From contig MNCI01020931.1 of assembly GCA_015680685.1 (NCBI GenBank), forward strand, positions 513,907 to 577,906: a stretch of 64,000 nt of DNA. The letters run 5' to 3'. The DNA comes from Gnetum montanum. Its lineage: Eukaryota > Streptophyta > Gnetopsida > Gnetales > Gnetaceae. The notes under the pieces were generated by a model. The model was not told the DNA's origin. It worked only from the letters and a program-made list of their open reading frames with translations, and did not search any database. The translations under genes and the position numbers were made by a program. Shown piece after piece: positions 1 through 11,600 of the stretch; the first letter of the stretch is position 1; every line of letters starts with the position of its first letter.

Positions 1-480
1 GAGATTTCCAAGGAAAGATCGTGGATCATAAGGCATGCGTCTACTATGCTTAGCCATGCCCTTCCCATTATAATTGGGAAGTCCCCTTCGTTGTTGTTAA
101 CTTCGATCACCAGAAAGTCAGCTGGGTAGGACCAACCACATACAGTGGTAATAACATCCTCCACCAATCCTAAGGGAATGGTGATGGACTGGTCTACTAG
201 CTCTAGTTGTATGTTACTCTTCTTAAGTTGGGGCAAGTTCCAGGCTTGATACATCTTTTGCAAAATTAAGTTGACTCCAGAACCTGAGTCAAGAAGAGCC
301 CGATGTGGTGCATTTCCAGTGATCTACAAATAAATAAAGGGACTCCTAGGGTCAATTAGTTTCCTAGGAAGATGGCCTACCTTGATCCAGTCAGTTACGA
401 TATGTGTTAACATAACCTTATGCATTACGCTCTATTGGACTAAAGGGTTCTCCGAAGCGTTAGTGGTTAGAGGCCTATAC
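1..480 (-). pseudogene. Retropepsin-like protease of element D (partial)
   Basis: Aspartic protease domain that would cut the Gag-Pol polyprotein. The minus-strand frame shows LLDSGSGVNLI near 290-260, so the catalytic DSG is intact, followed by the family-typical FPIIMGRAWLS near 70-40. One in-frame TAG near 320 replaces a glutamine codon that element A keeps. The frame runs off the window edge, so RT cannot be judged. Copies A, E and the second internal region of E have lost the D-S-G pattern at the same place (DLG or NLG), which makes D the most functional-looking protease of the family here. Confidence 0.7.
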
Positions 481-914
481 ATGTACCCATCCACTTGTTG
501 TTGCGAGAGTTTTTCTGGGCTCCTAGTTATGAAGAAGGGTCTCTTCTTTGTATAGTTGTCAGAACTAGCACCCAGTTGGATATTTACATACTAAATATTT
601 ACAGCTCTCACGGTGTTACATTGCTACGGTTGGGTAGGTAATTCCCCTTGCATTGTTGGAACAGGTTGTATGGGAACTACAGGTGGAACAGGTGCGGGTG
701 GAGTTAGAGGATGGACTGAATGTGAGATATCTCCCAGAGGAGAAGAAGTTCTCCTAAAGTACTCCCGAACTTGGTAGTGACGTTGAGGGGTAGTGTGACC
801 CATAGAGTCACCTGGAGAAACTAGCTACTGCACATAATAACCGTAAGGATTGGGCTACTGGTAAGGGTATTGATGTGTCGGCGATGGCATCCCCCATGAC
901 TATGGGTATTGCCA

Positions 915-2932
915 CTACTGATGTTGTCCAATGGGCTGTGGAGGTATTCCACTTGGGTAATATGTCAAGGGTTGGTGGAACTTCCTTGGGTTACCTTGTG
1001 GATAAGGTAACCTTCGAGGTGTTTGCCGTTGATTAAGTCTTGGATTTAACACATACACCCCAAACTCTTGCAGATGTGAGATAATTGGGAAACATTCCTT
1101 AGGATGGTCATAGTAGCAGACCTCACATCCACTATCATCATCTGAATCAGAATTCACAGCCTCATTGGAGATAGGAATTTTCCCCTTGCCCTTGTTATGT
1201 GCGGGGCTTAAGTTTCTCCGCTTGGTTTTGCCTTTGTCACTACTTTGTTCTACCTTAGACTCTTCTACAATTTTTAAGACTGTTTCTATTCTTGAGTCTA
1301 AGGAATCCCACATTTATTCTACCTTAGCCAATACCTCGGTTATTAACTTTTGGATCGATAAGGTTTTCCGATTCACCAACTCTTTGAGTGGTGACTCATC
1401 CTCCTCATCGCAGAATTTCACTCCCTTCTTGTGAAGGGAGGGATCACGGTTGTATTCTTCCGTACTTTCCCTCTTACGTAGCTCACCCTCTTCTTGCGCT
1501 ACTTGTTCCAACAAACTTTCAACTACATGGGCTCTTAGTTGGGAAAGTCTCCCTTGGGCGTAAGTCCCAAGAGTTCTTCTCATTTCATTTCTTAGCCCAT
1601 CCACGATGTGGCGAAGTTGATCCCGCTTAGCGTACCCATGGCTCGGGCAACGATGTAGCAGTGTATAGTAACGGGCCATGGCAGAATCTAAGGATTCATA
1701 AGCACCTTGTTTCTAGCCTTGCATCTGCTTACGCAAATTGGACACTCTAGAGTACGTTTGATATTTGTTGTTGAACAGTTCAAGCATCGTAATCCACCTC
1801 CTAATGGTTTCTGGTTCTAAGGACCGGTACCAGCTCTTTGCTTCTTTGATGAGTGTCCTTGGGAATAACTTAAGCTTCTGCCACTCATTATCTATATTTT
1901 ACAAGGTGTAGGCATCGTGGAATGCCTGTAAATGATGTTGAGGATCAGCGTTGTATCCCCTTCAAAACGTGGAATATTATTTATGTCCAAATGCTTGATC
2001 CTACTGTCTTTTAAGTGCCTTGTGGGGATCCTAACTGCCTCTGTGATATCGAGCATGCTTTGGTTTGCGAGTAGGGATTCATCATGATCATCCCTGTCAT
2101 GACATCTGTAATGTCTTCATGGTGGTTCCCTACTCTCCCTACGTCCTTACCCTTGTCCTAACTCTCGACCTTCTTGTCGAGGTCTTTCATCTTCCTTACT
2201 TTTACCCTCTCCGTTGTGCTCATGATGGTTGTGCCCAGATGTGGAAGGAGAGTGTGAATGGTGAGATGAAGGAGAAGAGGAAGGGGATCCATCACCATGG
2301 CGATGTTTCTTACCTTCTCTTCGGCTGCTTCGGCCCCGATCGTTGTAACGATCTAAGTGTCCGTCCTTAGTGTGAGTGGTTGTTCCTACCATGAACAGTT
2401 GGTGTTCACGGGGATCAGAGCCCGTAGCATGTACAGTTGATCGAAGGCCCTGATGCCTAACCTCTTCACCATTGTGAGGAGGAGAAACATCATTTTCTAA
2501 GAAACCCATTGTGAGGGGTTCCTCATCTCCTATTTCACTAAGGACATGGGGGACCTTGCCCTTCAACAATGAATGTTGGCTCTCCTTCCTTTCGTCCTGA
2601 ATACGTTGCGCAGCAGTGGGATGATAATCCCTTACATGATATCTTCTAGCAATGTATTCAGCAAATAAGTCCTGCATGCCAATTTGTGTCAGGGCATGGA
2701 AAATCATGTTCGGAATAGATGGATCTGGTGGTAAAACTATATTACCAAATAAATCTCTCCAGTGCAACTGTTCATCCTGATGGAGGGTAAAAGTGTAATT
2801 AGGAATATACTCATCGGGATGAGTATAAGTTATCGTATACTGTTTAGGACTTGGCTGGTCTAGGTTATGTGTATGTCGCTGACTGTATTCTGTGTTATCC
2901 TTAGGTGAGTTAACCTTATGAGAAGAAGCCAT
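915..2932 (-). pseudogene. Gag of element D
   Basis: Structural Gag, which would form the cytoplasmic virus-like particle and bind RNA. The start at 2932 follows the primer site by about 120 bases and matches the starts of A, B, F and E. Codons 1-261 are open (2932-2147) and include YTHPDEYIPNYTF and a Ser/His/Arg-rich linker. The central gag part lies at about 2100-1680. Two adjoining open stretches (1679-1314 and 1313-915) carry the acidic linker and the knuckle CEVCYYDHPKEC (CX2CX3HX3C). A single TAA at 1316-1314 separates them where element A has a CAA codon. Decay is light compared with the neighbours. Confidence 0.75.
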
Positions 2933-3054
2933 TTTATTGGTGTGTTATTCACCGTTATATATGTTCTTGTTTAACTAATCAACCCAAAGGTTCGTTAAGG
3001 CTCACAATGATGTGAAAGATTTCCTAATGTTCTAATTTGCGTACAAACACTTAG

Positions 3055-3072
3055 TCCCTGGCAAGGGCACCA
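3055..3072 (-). promoter_or_regulatory. Primer binding site (tRNA-Asp) of D
   Basis: The minus strand reads TGGTGCCCTTGCCAGGGA, one base after the LTR end CATCA. It matches the Athila-type site TGGCGCCGTTGCCGGGGA, complementary to the 3' end of plant tRNA-Asp, with a few substitutions. Confidence 0.8.
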
Positions 3073-3073
3073 A

Positions 3074-4017
3074 TGATGAGTGGCAAGGTACCCCTACACT
3101 CAACCATACGAAATGAGCATTGCACGTGTGATCTGGTCAAAGTCCGCAGACTAAATGCCTAAATGCCGCAAGGAACACTTGGGGTTAATTAATCGTTGTC
3201 TTCCCAGACTTACTTGTTGTTGTCATGGTGTATGGTTAAGTAAGTCTGAGGTATATGATTTTTTTGGTCTTTTCTGGTTTATCTCCTATGCTAAGGGGTG
3301 AAGGGTTTAGAGACTAAAACTAATTCTAACTACAGTGCTAAGTCCTAGCGTCAGCATCCATTCCCACTTGTCGTACATACCCTGAACTGTGCAACTTTGG
3401 CTACCAAACGCTAATCGTTATTGGAATTACCACACGTAACGCATGTGCTCGAAGTAGTCGTACTAAGGCACCTAACTAGCCTAAGTGTGACAAGCAGCCG
3501 ATTCCTTGACTAGCCGTACACATCCGTAGATGCTCGTAATCAAGTCGTACTTGTCCCATGTTCTAGGAGGTAAGGGTGAGAGAATCTAATCGCGATGAGT
3601 AGCCGATTCCTTGGCTAGCCGTACACATTCGTCAATGCTCGTAACCAAGTCGTACTCATGCCGCGTTACTAGGAAAGAAATAAATAACATTAAATAAACC
3701 GATCCATGCACTGCAAGGTTTATTGACAAAGCTCGTCTTTATTGCCGTACACAACTTGCGTTCAGGTACAAAGCTGCTCGAATAAAGAACCGTTCATTTG
3801 GGGGACTCCTACTGCGAGCACATGGAAAATATTCTATCTCTGGGGTGATCAATCCGCCAGAGCTTCGCTACTTCTAGCCTAGGATGTGAAATGAGGGGAG
3901 TGCCACCTCTTATTTATAGATTTGGCGGTGGACCACGATATCGCGTACGCGATATCACAGGAGACGACGCGATATCGCATACACGATATCGTGGCTTGTG
4001 CATATCACATCTCATCA
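3074..4017 (-). repeat. 5' LTR of element D
   Basis: A 944-bp LTR with TGATG...CATCA ends. On the minus strand U3 comes first and holds two GATATCGC-type palindromic modules 34 bp apart (3937-3956 and 3971-3990). A TATAAATA box follows at 3918-3911. An AATAAA polyadenylation signal lies near 3742. U5 contains an imperfect 105-bp-period duplication (3491-3567 and 3596-3672) built around AGCCGATTCCTTG. The five bases next to the U3 end are CTAGG, the expected target duplication, but the other end is outside the window. The LTR has the same skeleton as C and A. Confidence 0.85.
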
Positions 4018-4169
4018 CTAGGCCATCAAGGTAACTCTTGTAGAGGTTACCCTTAATCTCTATGAAGTGTTTGACCTGATGAAGAAACTATTGCTTCTTC
4101 TTCTTGTCCCATTCCTATGGCATCTCTTGAGTAAGTAAATAGGAGAGAATGTTGTCATATCAATTTTTT

Positions 4170-5700
4170 TCCTTAGGAGTTTGAGAATTAATGGCACTAG
4201 CAAAGAGGAGTTCATTAGGAAATTAATTAGATAATGGGTTCTCCTCCTCCTTGTTATCCCATCATAACCAAGACAAGTAATTAGTCATCACATTCTTTGT
4301 TTCCTTTTAGTCAACCATCGTCAAATCAAACTCTTGGAGTATCACTAGCCATCGTATGACATAGGGGCTCACCATTGGTTTGTTCAATAAGAACCGTATG
4401 GCATTGTGATTAGTGTACATAAACACCTTGTATCTAAGCACATAGTACCTAAATTTTTCTACTGCATACACCACTTCCATAAGCTCCTTTTAGTGGTGGT
4501 CTAATTGACTTGTGCACCCACAATGATTCTACTTGCATAGTGGATGTATTATGGATGTTTTTGATCATCTAAGTATGTAAGCATAGCCCCCAAAGTGTAA
4601 TTGGATGCATCTATCATGATGTGGAATGGTCTAGACCAATTAGGTGCTCATAAAATTGAAATATCTATGAGTTTCTATTTCAACTATTGAAATGCATGTT
4701 TACTTTCCTTGGTCTAGACAAATAGCGCATCTTTCTTTGTAAGTTCTACCAACGACTTGATGATCTTTGAGAAGTTTTTTATGAAGTGCCTATAATAACT
4801 AGTGTGGCTAAGGAATGACCTCATCTTCTTCACTATTTTAGGTTGTTTGGTTATTCCTTGGATGATTATTATTTTCTCTAGGTCCACCTTGATCCCTTTG
4901 TTTGAGATTCGATGCCCCAAGACAATGCCCTCTTGGACCATTAGGTGGCTCTTTTTCCAATTGAGCTATAAGTTGATCTCGACACACCTTTTAAGCACTT
5001 GCTCAAGGTGGTCCAAGGCTTGCTCAAATAGTTTCCCATAGGTCAAGAAGTTATTCATGAAGACTTTTACCCTACTACTGATCTGTTGCTGGAAGATGCT
5101 AAGGACTAATCATTGAAATGTGGTGGGAGCATTGCATAGGCTAAAGAGCATCTTTTTGTATGAAAATGCCCCCTAGGGAATTGTAAACATTGTCTTGGTC
5201 TGGTCCTCAAGTGAGATCTGAATTTGGTTATAGCACTATAACCATCCAAAAATTTGTAGTAATAATGTCCCACAATAGTATCTATCACTTGGTCCACAAA
5301 TGGCAATAGAAAATGATCTTTGTAAGGTGTCATATTTAACAGCCTGAACTCTATATAGACTCTCCATTGTTCTCATTTTTTGGGCACAATAACAAGTAGG
5401 CTAACCCACTCATTATCCGCAATAAGATAAATGAACCTAGCCTTGAGGAGTTGTTCAATTTCCTCCTTGACGATTTGCTTAAGTTTTGGGTTCAAGTGTC
5501 TTTTTGGATACCTCTTCAGTTTGATGGAGGAATCTGTATATATTCTATGGTAGCATATCCTTGGATCAATTCTTGTTAACTCATGATATGACCAGGCAAA
5601 GGTTTTTAGCCATTTTTTGATAACCTCAAACAATTTTTTTTCTGTATAGAAGTAAGTGTGGCATTGATAATTACTAACCTTTCATTGTTTAGAAATGCAT
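4170..5700 (-). pseudogene. Reverse transcriptase-RNase H of element B
   Basis: Degenerate pol core. The N-terminal RT part (5633-5373) contains the family motif EEIEQLLKARFIY and ends VIVPKK. The fingers/palm part (5333-5106) contains DHFLLPFVDQVIDTI and FLDGYSA. The active-site box near 5070-5050 reads FMNN instead of FMDD, with both aspartate codons changed by G-to-A (GAT/GAC to AAT/AAC), so the enzyme would be dead. The connection region follows (4941-4714, SFLSHTSYYRHFIKNFSKI) and then RNase H near 4650-4200. Several stops and frameshifts separate the blocks. Confidence 0.75.
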
Positions 5701-5989
5701 ACTTCATTCTTGCCAATAGAGCCTTTAATTCAAGGGGCTCCTTCTTAAAAGTTTCAAGGATCTCCAACTCTCCCCAATCAATCTCACTTTATGCATCAAA
5801 GAGTTGGTGATGGAGCTAATGCAACTTATTCATTCTTCCACATAAAAGCTAGTGAGTCTCTTAGTTGGTTCCACGCATATTATTGATCCAACCTCATTTT
5901 CAGTTGTCAAAAACTAAGTGCCTTCTATTTAGTGGTTGATGCATACAAGCACCTTTGAACCTTTGTGATATCTACACTTTGACTTTATG

Positions 5990-6480
5990 CTTAAAGTTAT
6001 GTGTCCTTGATGATCCATAGTTTTTGCATGTAGTGGCACCCTATATCACTGTACATGATGCATGGAACTCTCTTCTTCTCAGTTTTTCCAAATTCATTTG
6101 CCTTGAAATTTTCCAAAGAAAGGTCTCTAATCCCCAACCTTGCATCTATAGTGCTCAGCCATGCTCTTCCCATGATGATAGGGAAGTCCCCTTTGCTATT
6201 TTCTACATGGATTACCAAAAAATTGACACCATCCACAAATGGTGATCACAATGTCTTCCATCAATTCCAAAGCAATAGTGATGGATTGGTCTACCAACTC
6301 CAATATGGTATTGCTCTTTTTCAAGAGGGACAAGTTCCAAGCTTTATACATTTCTTACAAAATCAAGTTAACTCTAGAACCTGAGTCTAAAAAAGCCTTA
6401 TATGGTTCATTTTTGGCAATCTATATATAGATAAGGGAACTCCCAGGATTAAATCTCTTCCTGGGAAGATGGCCAACCTT
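5990..6480 (-). pseudogene. Retropepsin-like protease of element B
   Basis: The minus strand contains the same protease region as D and A. The open stretch 6236-5997 includes GDFPIIMGRAWLSTIDARL, the conserved C-terminal block. The catalytic region near 6390-6370 is visible as the complement of a 'gaacctgagtct' sequence, giving an LDSG-like motif, but stops interrupt the frame. The protease is probably inactive because flanking pol is destroyed. Confidence 0.65.
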
Positions 6481-7626
6481 AATCTAATCTATGATCACAT
6501 AAGCTAACATGACAGTGTGCAATTGGGGAGCACTTTGGTTGAAAGGTTGTGTGATAGAAATTTTAGAGGTGAAAGTAGTAGGATTAATAACCATAAGTCT
6601 TTGTGAGGGCTTTGTGGGGTCGTTGGTTTTGAAGAATGACCTTTTATAAGGCTTGAATTTAGAACCACTTAATTAAGAAGCCCGTTGTATGTTTATTGCC
6701 CTTGTAGCATTCCTTTGCTATGGCTGGGTAGGTATCTCATCCTACATGGTGGAGCAGGTGGTAGAGGAATTGAAGATGGTGGTGCAAGAGTGGAAGATTG
6801 TTGAGGAAGATAGTAGGAAAATGGGAACTTCCCCCTTGGGAAATGTGCTTTGTTGTATTCAGAAGGATAATAGTGATGTGGAAAGGAAGCATGATTGGAA
6901 GAGTCACGTGGAGAGATGGACTACTAGACGTAATACCCATAGGGATTTGGCTGGCAATAAGGGTATTGCTGCCTTGAAGGTGGCATCCCCCATGACTTTG
7001 GTTGTTGCCACTATTAGTATTATTCCTAAGGTTGAGGTGGCACTCCACTCAGATAGTAAGCTTGTTGGTGGAAATACTACCAATAGTTGCCTTGTGGATA
7101 AGGCAATTGCTTAGATGCTTGTCATTTTGCTAGTTTAGAATTTGGAGCGTACACCCCAGATTCTTGGAGGTATGACAAGATAGAGCAACATCCCTTGGGA
7201 TGTTTGTATTGGCCTATATCACAACCATTATCATTAATTTCTAAATCTACAACCTCCTCTACTGCTACAACTTTGCCTTTATCTCTATGATATTCTCATT
7301 CAACATCTTTTTTCTTTCTTCACTCATAACCACTTTCTTCATGATCCTTGCATTCTTCTATAATCTTTAGAACAAATTGGAATTTATCATCCAAGGAGTC
7401 CCACATTTTTCAATCTTAGCTAGGATTTCAATAATGGATTTTTTAATTAGCAAGGTTTTCCTTTGCACCACTTCATCAAGTGATGTCTCCTTCTCATTTT
7501 CACAAAAATATACCTTTCTTTTTTAGATGGAGGAATCCCTATTGTATTCTTTTGCACTCTCTTATTTTTTTAGCTCTTCTTCCTCTTTAGTCACTTTCTC
7601 AATGAGCCTTTGAATATGATGGACCC
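6481..7626 (-). pseudogene. Gag C-terminal part of element B
   Basis: Degenerate C-terminal Gag and Pro/Gln-rich linker. The knuckle region near 7235-7165 reads CDIGQYKHPKGCC, with the second cysteine of CX2C changed. The stretch up to 7626 encodes the acidic linker seen in A at 10020-10300. The remainder of this gag continues at 14752 on the far side of element A. Confidence 0.7.
7622..7626. repeat. Target-site duplication GACCC, left copy
   Basis: GACCC directly precedes the TGATGGG start of element A's 5' LTR and is repeated at 14752-14756 just after the 3' LTR. A 5-bp duplication is normal for Ty3/gypsy integrase. Confidence 0.9.
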
Positions 7627-8415
7627 TGATGGGATGTGATATCGCATGGGCCATGATATTGCGTACGTGATATCGCAATGCACTATCAAGTCTATAAATA
7701 AGAGGTGGCTCTCCCTTGTTTCTCATCCTAGGCTTAGACTGTAGCGAAACTCTAGCAGTTTGACCTCTCTAGAGATAGATTAATTTCCATGTGCCCGTAG
7801 TAGGAACTCCAAAGTGAATGGATCTTTATTGAAGCAATATTGTACCTGAACACAAGTTGTGTACAGAAATAAAGACGAACTTCTTTGATAAACCTTGCAA
7901 TGCATGGAATATTCTAATAAGGACTTTATTTACTATTATTTACTGTTTACCATTTAAATGCTTTATTAAGTTAATTAAATCTCTCTCAACCCTTCTCTCT
8001 TAGTTAAGTGCCTCAGTATGACCACTTCAAGCACGTGTGTTACGCTTGGTGATCCCAGTAACGACTAGCGTTTTATAACCAAGGTTGCATTGGTTCAAGG
8101 TGTGAACAGTAAGTGGGAACAGATGCTGGTGCTAGGTTAATTAAGGCTTAGTTAGTTAGTTAAAGTTAGTTAATTAGTCACTTCACCCTTCCCCTCACTA
8201 GCATAGGAGATAAAATAGAAAAGATATAAAAATCACATACCTCAGACTTACTTAACCATACAACCGTGACAACTACAAGTCTGGGAAGACAACGAATGAT
8301 TAACCTTAAGTGTTCCATAAGGCATGTAGGCACTTAGTCTGTAGATTTTGACTGGATTACACGTGTAACACTCGTATTCATATGGTTGAGTGTAGGGGTA
8401 CCTCGCCACTCATCA
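7627..8415 (+). repeat. 5' LTR of element A
   Basis: 789 bp, TGATG...CATCA. A short U3 carries decayed GATATCGC modules (about 7635-7675). TATAAATA lies at 7693-7700 and AATAAA at 7868-7873. It is 62 bp shorter than the 3' LTR, the difference lying in the number of U3 modules. Confidence 0.9.
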
Positions 8416-8416
8416 T

Positions 8417-8434
8417 TGGCGCCATTTCCGAGGA
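8417..8434 (+). promoter_or_regulatory. Primer binding site (tRNA-Asp) of A
   Basis: TGGCGCCATTTCCGAGGA lies one base after the LTR and differs at three positions from the expected complement of the tRNA-Asp 3' end. It would prime minus-strand DNA synthesis. Confidence 0.85.
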
Positions 8435-8562
8435 CTAAGTGTTTGTGAGCTAAGTAAAACATAGGAAATTATCCACATCATTGGAAGCTTAAACGAACCC
8501 TTAGGGTTAATTAAACAAAAAAAATTATATAATGGTTAAACAGCACACCGAATTAAATCAAG

Positions 8563-10840
8563 ATGTCTTCTTCTTCGAACAAAAGCAATTCACCACCTAG
8601 GGATCATACAAGAAACAGTCGGCAGTCTAAAACACATAACCAAAATCCGCCAGTTCCTCAACAATAACGAGTGGTGTATACACATCCCGATGAGTATATA
8701 CCAGATTTTACTTTTATCCTCCATTAGGATGAACAGCTATGTTGGAGAGATTTTCAAGGTAACATAGTGTTACCTCAAAATTGAGCAATCCCTAACATGC
8801 TTCTTCATGCTCTTGCACAAATAGGCATGACACAGCTCTATGCTGAATACGTTGTAGGTGATTTTGACACAAGGGATTATTATCCCATAGCAGCACAACA
8901 TTTAAGGGACTCAAGGTAGGAGAGCCACCAGACACTGTTGAAGGGAAAAGGGGTCCCACACGTCCTAAGTGAAATTGAAGATGGTGAACCACTCATAACG
9001 AGTTCTCCATCAAATGATGTTCCCCCTCCTAATGATAGTGAGGAGGTGGGGTATCAGAACATGTGCTCCATGATACACAACCCTAGTTCTGACCCCCGTG
9101 AACATGAACTATTCACTAAGGGAATAAAAACACATGATAAGGATGGACATTCTGATCATCATCACGATCGGGGCCGTAGCAGCCGAAGAGAAGGTAAGAA
9201 ACTGTGTCATGGTGATGGTTCTCCTTCTTCTTCTCCTTCATCACACCATTCATCCTCTCCTTCCACATCAGGGCACAGCCATCAAGAGCATAATGGTGAG
9301 GATAGAGGTAGGCAAAATAAGAGACCTCGACGAGAGAGTCGAGAGTGAGGACAAGGGCATGAACGAAGGGAAAGTAGGGAATAACGTAGACATCATAGAC
9401 GTCATGAAAGAGATGATCATGATGAGCGCCTACTTGCAACCCAGAGTATGATAGATATAACAAAGGCAGTGAGAATACCAACAAGGCATCAAAAAGATAG
9501 TTGGATCAAAAGATTAGTTATGAATAATATCCCATGCTTTGAAGGGGGATACAACACTGATCAGCAAAATCATTTATAGGCATTCCACAATGCTTGCACC
9601 TTGCAGAACATAGAAAATGAGTGGCAGAAACTAAAGTTGTGTTCCAAGACACTCATAAAGGAGGCAGAGAGTTGGTACCAATCCTTAGAGCTAGAAACCA
9701 TTAGGAGATGGAGTACAATGTTAGAGTTGTTCAATGATAAATATCAAACATACTCCAGAGTTTCTAACCTGTGTAAGTAGATCCAAGGATGGAAGCAAGG
9801 TAATCATGAACCCTTGGATGCCACCATGGGCTGATACTATGCATTGCTACATCGTTGCCTGGGCCATGGTTACGCACAATGGGACCAACTTCATCACATC
9901 GTAGATGGGCTAAGACATGAGACTAGGACAACCCTTGGGACTTATGCCCAAGGGAGACTATTAGAACTTAGATCCCATGAAATTCATCGATTCTTGGAGC
10001 AAGTAGCCAAAGAAGAAGGGGAGCTATAGAAAAGAGAAAGCATGGAAGAATATAATCACGATCCTTCCCTCCAAAAGAAGGGAGTGATATTTTGTGATGA
10101 GGAGGATGAGTCACCACTCAAAGAGTTGGTGAACAGAAAAAACTTACCAATTCAAAAGCTAACAACAGAATTATCGGCTAAGGTGGATCAATTGTGGGAT
10201 TCCTTAGACTCTAGACTTGAAACTATCCTGAAAATTGTAGAGGAGTCTAAAGAGGAACGAAGTAGTGACAAAGATAAGAAAAAGCGAAGAGATTCAGGCC
10301 CTGCACATAACAAGGGTAAGGGAAAAATAACTATCTCTGATGAGGTTGTGGATTCTGACACAGACAATGATGGTGGATGTGAGATCTGCCAATATGACCA
10401 TCCTAAGGGATGTTGCCCAATCATCTCACATCTACAAGAGTCCGAGGTGTATGCGCTCAACCCAAGACTTAACCAACGGCAAGCACCCTAAAGGTTACCT
10501 TATCCCCAAGGTAACCCAAGGCAGTTCCACCAACAGTTAACATATTATCCAAGTGGAACTCAACCACAATCCATTGGGTAACACTAGCAGTGGCAACACC
10601 CATAGTCATGGGGGATACCATTGCCTAGGCAACAATACCCTTACCAGAAACCTGATCCTTATGGCTATTATGTGAAGTAGCCAGTTTCTCCAAGTAATCC
10701 TATGGATCACACAACTCCACAACATCACTACCAAGTTCGAGAGTACTTTATAAGGACTCCTTCTCCTTCGGGAGATGCTCCACATCCATACCATCCTCCA
10801 AATCCATCTGCCACTCTTATGCCAATAGTTCCACTACCAC
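8563..10840 (+). pseudogene. Gag of element A
   Basis: Gag in a nearly continuous plus-strand frame with scattered stops. Order: N-terminal YTHPDEYIPDFTF block; Ser/His/Arg linker (open 8938-9348); central gag with WYQSLELETIRRWSTMLELF near 9670-9730 and HRCLGHGYAQWDQLHHIVDG near 9850; acidic linker (open 10042-10491); knuckle CEICQYDHPKGC near 10378-10413; Pro/Gln/Tyr-rich tail. An amber codon at 8725-8727 falls where D and F have glutamine and is shared with B and both E units. No recoding signal was recognised. Confidence 0.75.
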
Positions 10841-10893
10841 CTGCTCCAACAATGTAAGGGGAACTCCCCACTCAACCGCAGCCATGTAACGCT

Positions 10894-11600
10894 ATGAGAG
10901 CTTTAAACATTCAACCTACTGCTAGTTCTAATAACTGCAAGAAGAGAATACCTTTCTTCAGAACCAAAAGCCCAAACAAGCTGTCACAACCACAAGCGGT
11001 TGAGTCTGTGCATGCTCCTCCAACATATAAGTCTTCGGAGCTCCCTTTCATCCAACAACAGGGCTTAACGCATATGGTTATGTTAACACATACCATGATC
11101 GACTGGATCAAGGTAGGCCACCTTCCTAGGAAACTCTCTAACCCTGGAAGTCCCTTAATCTACCTCCAAGTCATCGGGAATGAACCACATAAGGCTTTTC
11201 TTGACTTAGGTTCTAGAGTCAACTTAATCTCATGAGAAATGTATTAAGCCTGGAACCTACCCCAACTCAAGAAGAGAAACATTCAACTAGAGCTAGATGA
11301 CCAGTCCATCACCATTCCCTTGGGATTGGTGGAGGACACCATTACCACTGTGTGTGGTTGGTCATACCCAGCTAATTTCCTGGTGATAGAAGTTAATAGT
11401 AACAAAGGGAACTTCCCAATTATAATGGGAAGGGCTTAGCTGAGTACAATAGACATGTGCCTAGGGATTCATGATCTTTCCTTGGAGATATCTAAGGTAA
11501 ACATCTATGGAAAGATCAAGAAGAAGAAAGTTCCATGCATCACATACAGTGACTCAAAGGGTAATGACATGGAGGAATGCTCAGCATCTCCTTCATGCCA
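10894..11600 (+). pseudogene. Retropepsin-like protease of element A
   Basis: The open stretch 10894-11235 ends in FLDLGSRVNLIS, then a TGA. The frame continues past it with IPLGLVEDTITTV and FPIIMGRA. The catalytic triad reads DLG instead of DS/TG. Pol is deleted after this domain, so the protease is the last enzymatic remnant. Confidence 0.7.

Larger units (their letters stand above)
1..4017 (-). mobile_element. Athila-like Ty3/gypsy element D (5' part)
   Basis: This is the 5' portion of a minus-strand LTR retrotransposon whose pol and 3' LTR lie beyond the left window edge. Reading right to left it has an LTR (4017-3074), a primer site complementary to tRNA-Asp, gag from 2932, a knuckle region near 1100 and the start of a retropepsin. 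It interrupts older element B directly at 4018, where B's RNase H-to-integrase linker resumes. It is the best preserved copy of its family here: the first 261 gag codons are open and the protease keeps its DSG triad. The lineage call (Athila/Tat side of Ty3/gypsy) rests on the tRNA-Asp primer site, the gag layout and similarity to the fuller copies F and E. Confidence 0.85.
4018..7626 (-). mobile_element. Element B, downstream (pol) segment
   Basis: Middle part of an older Athila-like element on the minus strand, split by D at 4018 and by A at 7627. From right to left it holds the C-terminal part of gag, retropepsin, RT and RNase H. The RNase H-integrase linker near 4300-4020 aligns with element E around 51780-51980. 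Joining the flanks of A after removing one GACCC restores gag homology with element E, so this segment and 14752-17211 are one element. Confidence 0.85.

Noticed and set aside
8417-8434. tRNA-Asp gene fragment
   Set aside because: Only the 18-base complement to the tRNA 3' end is present, one base after an LTR, so it is a primer site.
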